The notes: generated by a model from the sequence alone, not told the origin. Shown: positions 25,139 through 35,082, counted from the stretch's first letter. The stretch is 45,622 nt of DNA from Phenylobacterium deserti (GCA_945859865.1 CAMAOY010000002.1:1-45622), one strand, 5' to 3'. Numbers and translations: made by a program.

Positions 25139-26368
25139 ATGAACTCCGAACTCCTGATCGCCCTCCTGGGTTTCGCCCTGGCCCTCGTCGCCGTGGTCTG
25201 GGCCATGCTCGAGCGGGGCCGGGCCGATCGCGCCGAGGCCCGGGTCTTCGACCTCCAGGGCACCGCCGCCCGGGTCCAGGTTATCGAGGACATGGCTGCC
25301 CGCAACGCCGAGCTGCTGCAGGCCGAGGCGGCCGGGGCCATCGCCGACCAGCTCCTCGCCCGCGCCAACGAGAGCTTCGAGCTGCGCGAGAAGCTGGCCG
25401 AGGAGAAGCTGGCCGGGCAGCTGAAGCCCGTGACCGACACCCTCGCGAAGTTCCAGAAGCAGGTCACCGACATGGAGCAGGCCCGGGCCCAGGAGACCGG
25501 TGGCCTGCGCGAGCAGATCGGCGCCCTCCTCCAGGCCTCCACCGCCGCCCGGGACGAGACCCAGAAGCTCACCGCCGCCCTGCGCCGGGGCGTCGGCGTA
25601 CAGGGGCGCTGGGGCGAGCAGACCCTGCGTAACGTCCTGGAGATGGCGGGTCTGCAAAACCGGTTCGACTTCCTCGAGCAGGTCACGATCACCTCAGGCG
25701 AGCGTCGCCAGCGGCCCGACGTGGTGGTCCGCATGCCCGGTGGCGGCGAGCTTGTGATCGACGCCAAGGTCTCCATCAGCGCCTTCCTCGACGCCCAGGA
25801 AGCCCCGGACGAGGCCCAGCGCGACGCCGCTCTGGCCCGCCATGCCGACAGCGTCCGCAATCACATCCGCACCCTGGCTTCCCGGGGCTACCAGGACGAG
25901 CTGGGCGGCAGCGCTGACTTCGTGGCCATGTTCATCCCCGGCGACAGCTTCCTGGTCGCCGCCCTCGACCGCCAGCCCGACCTCCTGACCGAGGCCATGG
26001 GGCAGAAGGTGGTCGTGGTTACGCCCACCACCCTCTTCGCCCTGTGCAAGGCCGTCTCCTACGGCTGGCGGGTCGAGGACCAGGCCCGGGGCGCTGCTGA
26101 GATCGCCCGGGTCGCCCGGGAACTCTACAAGCGCCTCTCCGACATGGGTGGCCACGTGGCCGGGGTCGGCAAGGCCCTGACCCAGGCCGTGGAGCGCTAC
26201 AACCAGGTCGTCGGCTCCCTGGAGAGCCGGGTCCTGCCCCAGGCCCGGCGCTTCGAGGCCCTGGGCGTGGACCACGAGGGCAAGCCCATGCCCGAGATCC
26301 CCCACATTGAGGCAGGCGTCCGTCCCCTGGCCCGCCCAGAACCCAGCGCCGACGACAGCGCGGCTTGA
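25139..26368 (+). CDS. rmuC: DNA recombination protein RmuC
   Basis: RmuC proteins limit DNA inversions and have a PD-(D/E)XK nuclease-like core. The 409-residue protein has an N-terminal membrane helix (LLIALLGFALALVAVVWAML), a long coiled coil (about residues 25-150) and the conserved core: GVGVQGRWGEQTLRNVLEMA, RPDVVVRMPGGGELVIDAKV and FIPGDSFLVAALDRQPDL. ELVIDAKVS carries the nuclease-type D-x-K residues. It lies between recR and def on the same strand, 33 bp before def. Confidence 0.93.
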   Translation: MNSELLIALLGFALALVAVVWAMLERGRADRAEARVFDLQGTAARVQVIEDMAARNAELLQAEAAGAIADQLLARANESFELREKLAEEKLAGQLKPVTDTLAKFQKQVTDMEQARAQETGGLREQIGALLQASTAARDETQKLTAALRRGVGVQGRWGEQTLRNVLEMAGLQNRFDFLEQVTITSGERRQRPDVVVRMPGGGELVIDAKVSISAFLDAQEAPDEAQRDAALARHADSVRNHIRTLASRGYQDELGGSADFVAMFIPGDSFLVAALDRQPDLLTEAMGQKVVVVTPTTLFALCKAVSYGWRVEDQARGAAEIARVARELYKRLSDMGGHVAGVGKALTQAVERYNQVVGSLESRVLPQARRFEALGVDHEGKPMPEIPHIEAGVRPLARPEPSADDSAA

Positions 26369-26401
26369 CGCTGCCCGGACCCGTCCCTAACTGGCGAAGG
26401 C

Positions 26402-26911
26402 ATGGCCCTGCGCGAGATCCTCACCGTCCCCAATCCTGTGCTGAAACAGGTCTCCTCCCCCGTCGAGCGGGTGGATGATGACCTGCGCCGGCTGATGGAT
26501 GACATGCTAGAGACCATGTACGCCGCACCGGGCATAGGCCTGGCGGCCATCCAGGTGGGGGTGCCCCAGCAGGTCATTGTCATGGACCTGGCCCGGCAGG
26601 AGGATCCCCCCGAGCCCCGCTTCTTCGTCAATCCCGAGATCCTCTGGGCCTCGGATGAGACCGCCCTTTATGAGGAGGGCTGCCTGTCGGTGCCCGAGAT
26701 CTACGACGAGGTGGCCCGAGCGACCCAGGTCCGGCTGCGCTATCTCGACTACAATGGCCAGGAAGTGGTCGCGGAGGCCGAGGGCCTCTTCGCCGTCTGC
26801 ATCCAGCACGAGATGGACCACCTCAAGGGCGTCCTCTTCATCGACCACCTGTCCCGGCTCAAACGCGATCGGGCGGTAGCCCGGGTGCGCAAGCTGGCCC
26901 GCACGGGCTGA
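26402..26911 (+). CDS. def: Peptide deformylase
   Basis: This Fe2+ metalloenzyme removes the N-formyl group from nascent proteins. The 169-residue protein has all three class motifs: motif 1 [10 protein letters not shown], motif 2 EEGCLSVP with the metal-binding Cys, and motif 3 QHEMDHLKG with the two His and catalytic Glu. It precedes fmt by 50 bp; the pair makes and removes the formyl group at translation initiation and usually travels together. Confidence 0.97.
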   Translation: MALREILTVPNPVLKQVSSPVERVDDDLRRLMDDMLETMYAAPGIGLAAIQVGVPQQVIVMDLARQEDPPEPRFFVNPEILWASDETALYEEGCLSVPEIYDEVARATQVRLRYLDYNGQEVVAEAEGLFAVCIQHEMDHLKGVLFIDHLSRLKRDRAVARVRKLARTG

Positions 26912-26961
26912 TCCCGCCCGTTCTGGTTTCCTCGCCGCCGCCGGAGGGGTAAACCCGCCCC

Positions 26962-27888
26962 ATGCGCCTCGCCTTCCTCGGAACCCCCGACATCGCCGCC
27001 GCCTGTCTCGCCGCCGTGGCGCAGGCCGGGCACGAGATCGTCGCTGTCTACGCCCAACCCCCGGCGCCCCGGGGCCGGGGCCAGGCGCTTCGCCCCTCGC
27101 CGGTCCAGGCCCTGGCGGAGTCCCTCGGCCTGGCGGTCTGCGCCCCCGCCTCCATGCGTGACCCGGCCGAGGTCGAGGCCTTCCGCGCCCTCGAACTCGA
27201 CGCCGCCCTGGTGGTGGCCTACGGCCAGATCCTGCCCCGGGAGGTGCTGGAGACGCCGCGCCTGGGTGCCGTCAACCTGCACGCCTCCCTCCTGCCCCGC
27301 TGGCGGGGCGCGGCCCCCATCCAGCGCGCCATACTGGCCGGCGACACAGAGACAGGCGTCCAGGTCATGCGCATGACGGAAGGGCTGGACGAGGGACCCA
27401 TCCTCGCCACCGCCCGGCTCGACATCCGGCCCGACGAGACCGCCGGGACCCTTCACGACCGGATGGCGCAGGCCGGCGCCGATCTGCTGGTCGCCACCCT
27501 GGCCGACATTGCCGCCGGCAACGCTGTCGAGACCCCCCAGGCCGTCGAGGGCGCCACCTACGCGAAGAAGATCAGCGCCCGCACCGCCCGTCTGCGCTGG
27601 ACCCGCCCCGCCGTCGAGCTGGACGGCAAGGTCCGCGGCCTCTCGCCCTTCCCGGGCGCCTGGTTCGAGGCCCCCGGGCCCCGCGGCCCGGTGCGTGTGA
27701 AGGCCCTGCTCAGCCGGGCCGAGGTGGGGTCGGGCGCACCCGGGACGATCCTGGACGCGGCCCTCCTGGTGGCAACGGGCGAGGGCGCGGTGCGCCTGCT
27801 CCGCCTCCAGCGCGAGGGCCGGGGGCCGCAGGATGCCGCCGACTTCCTGCGCGGCCTGCCCCTGCCCGCCGGGACGCAGCTGGCCTGA
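26962..27888 (+). CDS. fmt: Methionyl-tRNA formyltransferase
   Basis: Fmt formylates initiator Met-tRNA with 10-formyl-THF. The 308-residue enzyme has the N-terminal Rossmann start [20 protein letters not shown], the catalytic segment [20 protein letters not shown] with Asn and His, and the [11 protein letters not shown] segment with the Asp, plus a C-terminal tRNA-binding domain with [16 protein letters not shown] lies about 14 bp upstream of the ATG. Its TGA shares one base with the truA ATG (TGATG), so the genes are coupled. Confidence 0.97.
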   Translation: MRLAFLGTPDIAAACLAAVAQAGHEIVAVYAQPPAPRGRGQALRPSPVQALAESLGLAVCAPASMRDPAEVEAFRALELDAALVVAYGQILPREVLETPRLGAVNLHASLLPRWRGAAPIQRAILAGDTETGVQVMRMTEGLDEGPILATARLDIRPDETAGTLHDRMAQAGADLLVATLADIAAGNAVETPQAVEGATYAKKISARTARLRWTRPAVELDGKVRGLSPFPGAWFEAPGPRGPVRVKALLSRAEVGSGAPGTILDAALLVATGEGAVRLLRLQREGRGPQDAADFLRGLPLPAGTQLA

Positions 27889-28646
27889 TGCCCCGCTACC
27901 GCCTGACCCTCGAGTACGATGGTGGACCCTACAAGGGCTTCCAAGCCCAGGGCGACCTGCCCACGGTGCAGGGTGCGGTGGAGCGCGCGGTCCTGGCCTT
28001 CACCGGCGAGACCTTGCGCCTGCAGGCCGCGGGTCGCACCGACACCGGGGTCCACGCCTCCGGCCAGGTGGTGCACGTGGACCTTTCGAAAGACTGGCCC
28101 GCACTGACCGTGCGCAACGCCCTCAACGCCCACCTGGTCGACGAGGCGGTGGTGGTGCTTGAGGCTGAGGTCGCTCCAGAAGGCTGGCACGCCCGCTTCT
28201 CGGCCACCGAGCGGCGCTATCTCTACCGCATCCTCAACCGGCCGACGCCCCCCGCCCTCGACCGCGGCCAGGTCTGGCACGTCAGGACGCCCCTGGACGC
28301 CGGGGCCATGCACGCCGCCGCCCAGACCCTGGTGGGCCACCACGACTTCACCACCTTCCGCGACCTGGCCTGCCAGGCCAAGTCGCCGGTCAAGACCCTG
28401 GATGTCGTCGAGGTCAGTCGCCGGGGCGAGGAGGTCTGGCTCCGCTTCGCCTCGCGATCCTTCCTGCACCGGCAGGTGCGGTCCATGACGGGCACCCTGA
28501 CCGAGGTCGGTGTTGGGCGGTGGACGGCGCAGGACGTGAAGGCCGCCCTGGACGCGCGCGACCGCCAGGCCTGCGGCCCTGTCGCGCCAGCGGCGGGCCT
28601 CAGCCTGACGGGCGTCTCCTACGCCGAAGGCGGCGCGGCGAAGTAG
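27888..28646 (+). CDS. truA: tRNA pseudouridine(38-40) synthase TruA
   Basis: TruA isomerises uridines 38-40 in the anticodon arm. The 252-residue protein starts [21 protein letters not shown] and contains the catalytic-Asp motif [15 protein letters not shown], followed by [12 protein letters not shown] and the [13 protein letters not shown] segment. It begins on the last base of the fmt stop codon. Its 3' end overlaps the convergent dapE gene by 28 bp. Confidence 0.96.
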   Translation: MPRYRLTLEYDGGPYKGFQAQGDLPTVQGAVERAVLAFTGETLRLQAAGRTDTGVHASGQVVHVDLSKDWPALTVRNALNAHLVDEAVVVLEAEVAPEGWHARFSATERRYLYRILNRPTPPALDRGQVWHVRTPLDAGAMHAAAQTLVGHHDFTTFRDLACQAKSPVKTLDVVEVSRRGEEVWLRFASRSFLHRQVRSMTGTLTEVGVGRWTAQDVKAALDARDRQACGPVAPAAGLSLTGVSYAEGGAAK

Positions 28647-29773
28647 CGGCGGATCAGGGTCTCGTAGACCGATTGGAGGCGGCGGATCTCCTCCACCGGC
28701 GCCCGCTCGTCTACGGCGTGCATGGTGCGGCCCACAAGGCCCAGCTCGACCACCGGGCAGAGGTCGCGGATGAACCGGGCGTCCGAGGTCCCCCCCGTGG
28801 TCGACAGGTCCGGCCGCCGTCCCGATACCGCTTCGACGGCACCCGCCACCAGCTCAGTAAACAGGCCCTGTTCGGTCAGGAAGGCCTCGCCGCTGATCGC
28901 CGGAGTCAGGGTGATCGTCCCCGGGAAGCCCTCCGCCGCCCGGTTGGCCTCGGCCTGGACCCAGGCGGCCAGGTCCGCGCCCCGGTGGGCGGGGTTGAAG
29001 CGGATGTTCAGCCGCGCCGTGGCGACGGCGGGGATCAGGTTGGTGGTCGGATTGCCCACGTCCACCGTGGTGACCTCCAGGTTCGAGGGCTGGAAGTCGG
29101 CATAGCCCGCGTCCAGCACCCGCGCCTCAAGCGCCGCCAGCAGGCGGATCAGGACCGCCACGGGATTGGCCGCCCGGTGCGGGTAGGCCACGTGCCCCTG
29201 GATCCCCTCGACCCGGACGCCGACATTGATCGAGCCCCGGCGGCCGATCTTGACCATGTCGCCAAAGCTCTCGGCGCTGGTCGGCTCGCCGACGATGCAG
29301 TGGTCGAGGATCTCGCCCTCGGCCCTCAGGGTCTCGACCACCCGCTTGGTGCCGTCGAGGGCCACGCCCTCCTCGTCGCCAGTGATCAGGAAGGACAGGG
29401 AGCCGGTCACCGCACCCTCTGCCAGGGCCGAGGCGGCGGCGGCGGCGAAGGCGGCGATGGCGCTCTTCATGTCCACGGCCCCACGGCCGATCAGCACGCC
29501 ATCAACGATGTCGGCGGCGAAGGCCTCGCGGCTCCAGGCAGCCACATCGCCCACCGGCACCACGTCGGTGTGGCCGGCGAAGCAGAGGTTGGGCCGGGCC
29601 GTCCCGATCCGGGCGTAAAGGTTCTCGATCTCGCCAAACCGCATCCGGCGGCAGGTAAAGCCGAGGCCCGCAAGGACCTGCTCGACCAGGTCCATGGCCC
29701 CGGCGTCGGCAGGGGTCACAGACGGGCGCCGGATCAGCTCCCGGGTCAGTTCGACGGCGTCGATCCCGGCCAT
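28619..29773 (-). CDS. dapE: Succinyl-diaminopimelate desuccinylase
   Basis: DapE hydrolyses N-succinyl-LL-diaminopimelate, giving LL-DAP for lysine and peptidoglycan. The 384-residue M20-family dizinc enzyme has the metal ligands in [13 protein letters not shown] (His), [11 protein letters not shown] (bridging Asp), [11 protein letters not shown] (catalytic and metal Glu), VGEPTSAES (Glu) and the C-terminal [13 protein letters not shown] (His). [20 protein letters not shown] marks the lid/dimer domain. It follows dapD by 4 bp. Its last codons overlap the convergent truA gene by 28 bp. Confidence 0.96.
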   Translation of the reverse strand: MAGIDAVELTRELIRRPSVTPADAGAMDLVEQVLAGLGFTCRRMRFGEIENLYARIGTARPNLCFAGHTDVVPVGDVAAWSREAFAADIVDGVLIGRGAVDMKSAIAAFAAAAASALAEGAVTGSLSFLITGDEEGVALDGTKRVVETLRAEGEILDHCIVGEPTSAESFGDMVKIGRRGSINVGVRVEGIQGHVAYPHRAANPVAVLIRLLAALEARVLDAGYADFQPSNLEVTTVDVGNPTTNLIPAVATARLNIRFNPAHRGADLAAWVQAEANRAAEGFPGTITLTPAISGEAFLTEQGLFTELVAGAVEAVSGRRPDLSTTGGTSDARFIRDLCPVVELGLVGRTMHAVDERAPVEEIRRLQSVYETLIRRYFAAPPSA

Positions 29774-29777
29774 GGGC

Positions 29778-30614
29778 CTAGTCCCTCAGAAGCTCGTTGA
29801 TGGAGGTCTTGGCCCGGGTCCGGGCGTCCACGGTCTTCATGATCACCGCGCAGTAGGTTCCCGGCAGGCCCTCGTGGGGGCTGGGCCGGGACCCGGACAT
29901 AACCACCGAATAGGGCGGCACCTCGCCGGTGAAGACCTCGCCGGTCCGCCGGTCGATGATGGGGGTGGTCGAGGTCAGGTAGACGCCCATGGACAGGACG
30001 CTGCCTTCGCGCACGATCACGCCCTCGGCCACCTCGGAACGGGCGCCGATGAAGCAGTTGTCCTCGATGATGGTCGGGTTGGCCTGCAGGGGCTCCAGCA
30101 CGCCGCCGATCCCCGCCCCACCGGACAGGTGCACGTTCTTGCCGATCTGGGCGCAGGACCCCACCGTCGCCCAGCTGTCGACCATGGTCCCCTCGTCCAC
30201 GAAGGCGCCGATGTTCACGAAGGAGGGCATCAGCACCACGTTGCGGGCGATGAAGGCGCCCTTGCGCACCACGCAGCCGGGCACAGCGCGGAAGCCGGCG
30301 GCTTCGAAGCGGGCAGCCTCCCAGCCCTCGAACTTGGTGTCCACCTTGTCCCAGTAGGGGCCGGGGCCAGGGGCGGAGTGCACCCGGTTCGGGTTCAGGC
30401 GGAAGGACAGGAGGATGGCCTGCTTGGCCCACTGGTGGGTCGTCCAGGCACCGTCCTCGCCCCGGGTCGCCACCCTCAGGTCGCCGCTGTCCAGCTGGCG
30501 CAGGGTCTCGTCCACGGCGGTCCGCACCGGGCCGGTGGTGGCGGTGGAGACCTGGTCCCGGGCCTCCCAGGCGGCTTCGATCTCAGCGCGGAGGTCGGCG
30601 TAGGTCAGGCTCAT
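29778..30614 (-). CDS. dapD: 2,3,4,5-tetrahydropyridine-2,6-dicarboxylate N-succinyltransferase
   Basis: DapD transfers succinyl from succinyl-CoA to tetrahydrodipicolinate, the branch-opening step of the succinylase DAP pathway. The 278-residue trimeric left-handed beta-helix protein starts [20 protein letters not shown] and contains [40 protein letters not shown] and [14 protein letters not shown], hexapeptide-repeat coils typical of the family. It overlaps the upstream HAD gene by 4 bp and precedes dapE by 4 bp. Confidence 0.96.
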   Translation of the reverse strand: MSLTYADLRAEIEAAWEARDQVSTATTGPVRTAVDETLRQLDSGDLRVATRGEDGAWTTHQWAKQAILLSFRLNPNRVHSAPGPGPYWDKVDTKFEGWEAARFEAAGFRAVPGCVVRKGAFIARNVVLMPSFVNIGAFVDEGTMVDSWATVGSCAQIGKNVHLSGGAGIGGVLEPLQANPTIIEDNCFIGARSEVAEGVIVREGSVLSMGVYLTSTTPIIDRRTGEVFTGEVPPYSVVMSGSRPSPHEGLPGTYCAVIMKTVDARTRAKTSINELLRD

Positions 30615-31276
30615 CTGGCGGTCTCCCGGAGGCGGGCGTGATTGAGGAAGGGGGTCAGGTGCGCGGTGCGGTGGTGCACGAAGGCGGCTTCCGATGCCGG
30701 GGCGCGGGGGCCGACCAGGACCGTGGTCATGCCCAGGTCGAAGGCTGGTTTCAGGTTGCGCTCGGAGTCCTCGAAGAAGGCGGTAGCGGCGGGGTCCAGG
30801 CCATGGCCGTCAATCATCCGCGTGAAGCCCAGGGGGTCGGGCTTGGGCGCGAAGCCGAAGGAGTGGATGTGGAAGACCTCGTCGAACAGGTGGGCCAGCC
30901 CGAGGTGATTCAGTACCCGCTCGGCGTGGAAGTCGTCGGCGTTGGTGAAGATCAGCCGGCGCCCGGGAAGGCGGGCCAGGGCCACGAGCAGCTCCGGGTC
31001 GTGCGCCAGGGCGTCCAGGCTGAGGTCGTGGAACAGGGCGTGGAAGTCCGCCGGGTCGACCCCATGGTGAAGCCTCAGCCCGCCCAGGGTCAGGCCGTGC
31101 TCGGCCAGGTACTTCTTCTGCAGGGCGAAGGCGGCGTCCCGCTCCAGCCCCGTCACCTTCATGACGAAGGCGGTCATGCGGCCCTCCACCTGCCGCATGA
31201 AGCCGGACTCCTCCGGGTAGAGGGTGTTGTCCAGGTCAAACAGCCAGGTGTCGATGTGGCTGAGGTCCGGGATCAT
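30611..31276 (-). CDS. HAD hydrolase, pyrimidine 5'-nucleotidase type
   Basis: A 221-residue cytosolic HAD phosphatase with motif I in [15 protein letters not shown], motif II in [20 protein letters not shown] and motifs III/IV in [10 protein letters not shown] and [12 protein letters not shown]. The sequence resembles the SDT1/Phm8 pyrimidine 5'-nucleotidase group rather than phosphoglycolate phosphatases. It sits between argB and dapD with 4-bp overlaps on both sides (31273-31276 and 30611-30614), so it is translated as part of that amino-acid operon; why is not evident. Confidence 0.9.
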   Translation of the reverse strand: MIPDLSHIDTWLFDLDNTLYPEESGFMRQVEGRMTAFVMKVTGLERDAAFALQKKYLAEHGLTLGGLRLHHGVDPADFHALFHDLSLDALAHDPELLVALARLPGRRLIFTNADDFHAERVLNHLGLAHLFDEVFHIHSFGFAPKPDPLGFTRMIDGHGLDPAATAFFEDSERNLKPAFDLGMTTVLVGPRAPASEAAFVHHRTAHLTPFLNHARLRETAR

Positions 31277-32205
31277 CGGGTGATCAGGGTTCCCGACCCG
31301 TGTTCGGTGAACAGCTCGACCAGCATGGCGTGGGCGCGCCGGCCGTCCAGGATGACCACCGCCTCGACCCCGGCCTCGACTGTGGCGATAGCGGTCTCCA
31401 GCTTGGGGATCATGCCGCCAGAGGCCACACCCGAGGTGATGGCCGCCCGGGCCTCGCCCACCGACATCTGGCGGATGAGCTCGCCGTCGGCCCCCAGGAC
31501 GCCCGCCACGTCGGTCAGCAGCAGCATCCGCTTCGCCTTCAAGGCACTAGCCAGGGCGCCGGCCACCGTATCGGCGTTGATGTTGTAGGTCTGTCCGTCC
31601 TCGGATACGCCGATCGGGGCGATCACCGGGATGTAGTCGTGGTCGGCCGAGATCAGGCCCTGGATCAGCTGGGGGTCGATCCGGGTGGGCTCGCCGACGA
31701 AGCCCAGGTCCACCGCCTGCTCGATCTGGCTGTCGGGGTCCTTGCGGGTCCGGGTCGCCTTCTCGACGGTGATCAGCCGGGCATCCTTGCCCGACAGGCC
31801 CACCCCTCGAACGTCCGCCTCGGCGCCGGCCAGGTTGATCCAGTTGGCGATCTCCTTGTTGATCGCTCCGGACAGGACCATCTCGGCCACCTCCATGGTG
31901 GCCTCGTCCGTAACGCGCAGGCCGTCCACGAAGGTCGACTTCACGCCTGCCTTGTCCAGCATGCGCGAGATCTGCGGACCGCCGCCATGCACCACCACCG
32001 GATGCAGGCCCAGGAGCTTCAGCAGGACGGCGTCGGCCGCGAACAGGCGCGCCGATTCCTCTTGGCCCATGGCGTGGCCGCCGTACTTGATGACCACGGT
32101 CTCGCGGTCGTACTGCTGGATGAAGGGCAGGGCCTCGGCCAGGGTCCTGGCGGTCGCCCAGCCCTGCTCCTCGGCCGCAGAGTTCGTCGATGACGTCTCG
32201 CTCAA
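31273..32205 (-). CDS. argB: Acetylglutamate kinase
   Basis: ArgB phosphorylates N-acetylglutamate in arginine synthesis. The 310-residue protein has [40 protein letters not shown] and, later, [20 protein letters not shown], the nucleotide-binding region of the amino acid kinase fold. I place the start at the TTG at 32205 because AGGAGG (32214-32219) lies 8 bp upstream; a GTG 57 bp further out is open but has no such support. The N-terminal helix before the kinase core is of the kind seen in hexameric, arginine-inhibited ArgB. First gene of argB-HAD-dapD-dapE. Confidence 0.95.
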   Translation of the reverse strand: MSETSSTNSAAEEQGWATARTLAEALPFIQQYDRETVVIKYGGHAMGQEESARLFAADAVLLKLLGLHPVVVHGGGPQISRMLDKAGVKSTFVDGLRVTDEATMEVAEMVLSGAINKEIANWINLAGAEADVRGVGLSGKDARLITVEKATRTRKDPDSQIEQAVDLGFVGEPTRIDPQLIQGLISADHDYIPVIAPIGVSEDGQTYNINADTVAGALASALKAKRMLLLTDVAGVLGADGELIRQMSVGEARAAITSGVASGGMIPKLETAIATVEAGVEAVVILDGRRAHAMLVELFTEHGSGTLITR

Positions 32206-32213
32206 GTCCCGGG

Positions 32214-32219
32214 CCTCCT
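32214..32219 (-). promoter_or_regulatory. Ribosome binding site deciding the argB TTG start
   Basis: AGGAGG on the minus strand, 8 nt before the TTG at 32205, is a full anti-16S match and selects TTG over the upstream in-frame GTG at 32262. Confidence 0.8.
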
Positions 32220-32338
32220 GCACGCGTGGGGCTGCGATACCGGACCTGTGCCCCTCTGTCACCCGCTGGCCGCGTCACAGGGTGGGTGCGGGACCCCGCC
32301 GTGGTAGGAAGAACGCCCCCTTTTCGCCGGAGCCGCAT

Positions 32339-33616
32339 ATGCGCCTGACCGCCCGCCTCGCCGCCGTAGCCGCCCTCGTCGGCCTCGCCGCCCTTCCCGC
32401 CCGGGCCGCAACGGTCGCGGTCACCGCCGATCGGCTGATCGACGTGGCCACCGGCGCCCGCGTCGAGCGCCCCCAGGTGGTCATCACCGACGGCCGGATC
32501 ACCCGGGTGGGCCGCCAGGGGGATGCCCTTCCCGAGGGCGTCGAGCGAGTCGATCTGCCGGGCGTCACCCTCGTGCCGGGCCTGATCGACATGCACGTGC
32601 ACATCACCTCCTCGCCCCTCTACAGCGGCTACAACAGCCTGCTCTTCACGGACTCCTTCTGGCCGGTGATCGGCGTCGCACATGCAAAGGCCACCCTGGA
32701 GGCGGGGTTCACCACAATCCGGAACGTCGGCTCCGAGGGCTATGCCGACGTGGGTCTCAAGCAGGCCATCGACGCCGGCTTCGTGCCGGGTCCACGCATC
32801 GTGCCAGCGGCCTACGCCCTGGGCGCCACGGGCGGCCACTGCGATTCCACCTTCTTTCCCCCGTCCATGAACGAGCAGAGCCCCGCCGTCGTCGACAGTC
32901 CCGACGAGGCCCGGCGGATGGTTCGGAAGATGCGCAAGTACGGTGCCGAGGTGATCAAGATCTGCGCCACGGGCGGCGTCTTCTCCCGCGGCTCTTCCCC
33001 CGGCGCCCAGCAGATGACCCTGGAGGAGATGCGCGCCGTGGTGGACGAGGCCCGCGCCGCCGGGATGAAGGTGGCGGCCCACGCCCACGGTGCCTCCGGC
33101 ATCCGCCAGGCCCTCGAGGCCGGGGTCGACACCATCGAGCATGTCAGCCTGGTCGACGACGAGGGCAACCGACTGGCGATCCGCAAGGGTGCCTGGTTCG
33201 GCATGGACATCTACAACACCGACTACACCCAGGCCGAGGGCGCGAAGAACGGGGTGCTCGAGGACAACCTCCAGAAGGACCGGGACATTGGCCTCATCCA
33301 GCGCCAGAACTTCCAGAAGGCCATGAAAGCCGGCGTGAAGATGGTCTACGCCACCGACGCCGGGGTCTATCCTCACGGCGACAACGCCCGGCAGTTCGCG
33401 GTCATGGTGCAGTGGGGCGCCAGTCCCCTCCAGGCCCTGCAGTCGGCCACCCTCAACGCCGCCGAGGCCCTGGGTCAGGCCGGCCAGGTCGGCCAGATCA
33501 GGGCCGGTGCCTGGGGCGACCTCGTGGGGGTCAAGGGCGACCCCCTCTCGGACGTGAAGGTGCTGGAAACCCCGATCTTCGTGATGAAGGGCGGCGAGAC
33601 AGTCCGTCGGCCCTAG
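32339..33616 (+). CDS. Exported amidohydrolase (Xaa-Pro/imidazolonepropionase-like)
   Basis: A 425-residue protein with a signal peptide (MRLTARLAAVAALVGLAALP, cleavage near ARAA) and an amidohydrolase barrel with a dinuclear metal site: LIDMHVHI (His-x-His), AEVIKICATGG (bridging carboxylated Lys), VAAHAHGASG and TIEHVSLVD (His ligands) and YATDAGVYPHG (Asp). Members of this subgroup in Caulobacter act as exported dipeptidases removing C-terminal residues; the substrate here is inferred only. The ATG at 32339 begins the signal peptide. It is divergent from argB and followed by the palindrome cluster. Confidence 0.9.
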   Translation: MRLTARLAAVAALVGLAALPARAATVAVTADRLIDVATGARVERPQVVITDGRITRVGRQGDALPEGVERVDLPGVTLVPGLIDMHVHITSSPLYSGYNSLLFTDSFWPVIGVAHAKATLEAGFTTIRNVGSEGYADVGLKQAIDAGFVPGPRIVPAAYALGATGGHCDSTFFPPSMNEQSPAVVDSPDEARRMVRKMRKYGAEVIKICATGGVFSRGSSPGAQQMTLEEMRAVVDEARAAGMKVAAHAHGASGIRQALEAGVDTIEHVSLVDDEGNRLAIRKGAWFGMDIYNTDYTQAEGAKNGVLEDNLQKDRDIGLIQRQNFQKAMKAGVKMVYATDAGVYPHGDNARQFAVMVQWGASPLQALQSATLNAAEALGQAGQVGQIRAGAWGDLVGVKGDPLSDVKVLETPIFVMKGGETVRRP

Positions 33617-33890
33617 GGTATTCCCTCCTGGGAGGGCGCGCGCACCAGGACGTAGGGGCCTTTTCAAGCGCCGTTGACCCCCTCACCGCGCTTCGCGCGG
33701 AGCTCCCCCTTGGGGGAGCAATTGGCGCTGTAGTTCCTCCCCCAAGGGGGAGGTGGACCGGGACGTCAGTCCCGGGACGCAGCGGGTCAGCTGAGGCACC
33801 ATTGCCCCCCTCAATCGGCTTCGCTGACAGCTGAGCCTTTTGGCTCCAGTACCATCCCCCCGGGGGGCAGCGGGCCGCCCCCTGAAGACG
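33617..33890. repeat. Intergenic cluster of palindromes / composite repeat
   Basis: This 274-bp gap contains many inverted repeats: CCCTCC-TG-GGAGGG (33623-33636), CCGCGC-TTC-GCGCGG (33686-33700), CTCCCCC-TT-GGGGGAG (33703-33718), its reverse complement within CCTCCCCC-AA-GGGGGAGG (33736-33753), CCGGGAC-GTCA-GTCCCGG (33758-33775), GAGCC-TTTT-GGCTC (33834-33847) and CCCCCCGGGGGG (33856-33867). GACCC (33676) and GGGTC (33784) bracket the centre. No coding potential is seen. Such modules resemble dispersed intergenic palindromic repeats of alphaproteobacteria; copy number cannot be judged from one window. Confidence 0.7.
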
Positions 33891-33891
33891 G

Positions 33892-35034
33892 TCAGAGCGA
33901 GCGGGCCACGACCTCCTTCATGATTTCGGAAGTCCCGCCATAGATGCGCTGCACCCGGGCGTCGCGCCACAGCCGAGCGATGGGATATTCGTTCATGTAG
34001 CCGGCACCGCCATGCAGCTGCAGGGCCGCATCGCAGACCTCCCACTGCAGCTCGGTGTGAAACAGCTTGGCGGCTGAGGCCTCGGCCGCGGTGAGCTCGC
34101 CCTTGAGGTGGCGGGCTGTGCACCAGTCCAGGTGCGCCCATCCGGCCTGCAGCTTGGCCTTCAGGGTGGCCAGGGTGAAGCGGGTGTTCTGGAAGTCGAA
34201 CACGGTCTGCCGGAAGGCCTTGCGCGCCTTGGTGAACTTCACCGCCTCGTCGAAGGCCCTCTGGGCGCCCGCCTGGCCGGAAATGGCGATCTGCAGTCGC
34301 TCCTGAGGCAGCTGGGTCATCAGGTGGACGAAGCCCTGGTTCTCCTGGCCCAGCAGGTTGCCGGCAGGAACCCGGATGTCGTCAAAAAAGAGCTCGGAGG
34401 TATCGGCCGAGTTCTGGCCGATCTTGTCCAGGTTGCGCCCGCGCCGGAAGCCCTCACGGGTCGCCTCCACCAGGATCAGGGAGATGCCCTTGGAGCCCTT
34501 GTCAGGGTCGGTCTTGGCCACGACGACGACGATGTCGGCGGTCTGGCCGTTGGTGATGTAGGTCTTGGACCCCGAGATCACATAGTCGTCGCCGTCCCGG
34601 CGGGCGGTGGTCCGCACCCCCTGCAGGTCCGAGCCCGCGCCGGGCTCGGTCATGGCAATGGCGGCGATGGCCTCGCCCGACACCATCTTCGGTAGCCAAG
34701 CCTGCTTCAGCGCCTCGCTTGCATAGTGGATGACGTAGGGGACCACGATGTCCGACTGCAGGGTGATGCCCGCAGTCGACCCGGCATAGGTCAGCTCCTC
34801 GCCGATCACGGCGTTGTAGCGGTAGTCCAGGTCCAGGCCGCCATAGGCCTGCGGGACCTGGGGGCAGAGCAGGCCTGCATCGCCACAGGCCAGCCAGAAA
34901 GCCCGGCCGATGACCCCCTCTTCCTCCCACCGGTCCAGGTGGGGCGTCAGGTGCTGAGCGAAGACCTTGCGGACCTGCCCCCGGAAGATCGCCAGGTCCT
35001 CGTCGAAAAGGGTGCGTCCTGAAGTGTCGAGCAT
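33892..35034 (-). CDS. Acyl-CoA dehydrogenase
   Basis: A 380-residue FAD enzyme that introduces the alpha-beta double bond in acyl-CoA. It shows the FAD/substrate motif AIAMTEPGAGSDLQGVRTTA, the SGSKTYITNGQTADIVVVVA segment, and the C-terminal QLHGGAGYMNEYPIARLWRD with IYGGTSEIMKEVVARSL, where the Glu of the GGTSEI-type motif region and nearby residues form the active site. It resembles medium-chain/AcdA-type members; chain-length preference cannot be read. It stands alone on the minus strand between the palindrome cluster and engB. Confidence 0.93.
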   Translation of the reverse strand: MLDTSGRTLFDEDLAIFRGQVRKVFAQHLTPHLDRWEEEGVIGRAFWLACGDAGLLCPQVPQAYGGLDLDYRYNAVIGEELTYAGSTAGITLQSDIVVPYVIHYASEALKQAWLPKMVSGEAIAAIAMTEPGAGSDLQGVRTTARRDGDDYVISGSKTYITNGQTADIVVVVAKTDPDKGSKGISLILVEATREGFRRGRNLDKIGQNSADTSELFFDDIRVPAGNLLGQENQGFVHLMTQLPQERLQIAISGQAGAQRAFDEAVKFTKARKAFRQTVFDFQNTRFTLATLKAKLQAGWAHLDWCTARHLKGELTAAEASAAKLFHTELQWEVCDAALQLHGGAGYMNEYPIARLWRDARVQRIYGGTSEIMKEVVARSL

Positions 35035-35082
35035 GGGGGTCTCCCGTCGTCCTCTGCGTACGAGAAGAGACTCTATGCCGCC

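Noticed and set aside
31547-33667. 706-codon open frame on the minus strand
   Set aside because: It covers the amidohydrolase and part of argB in the wrong frame; the true proteins have clear catalytic motifs and signal peptide.
33617-33890. CRISPR array or insertion sequence
   Set aside because: No equal-length direct repeats with unique spacers and no transposase frame; the repeats are inverted and hairpin-like.
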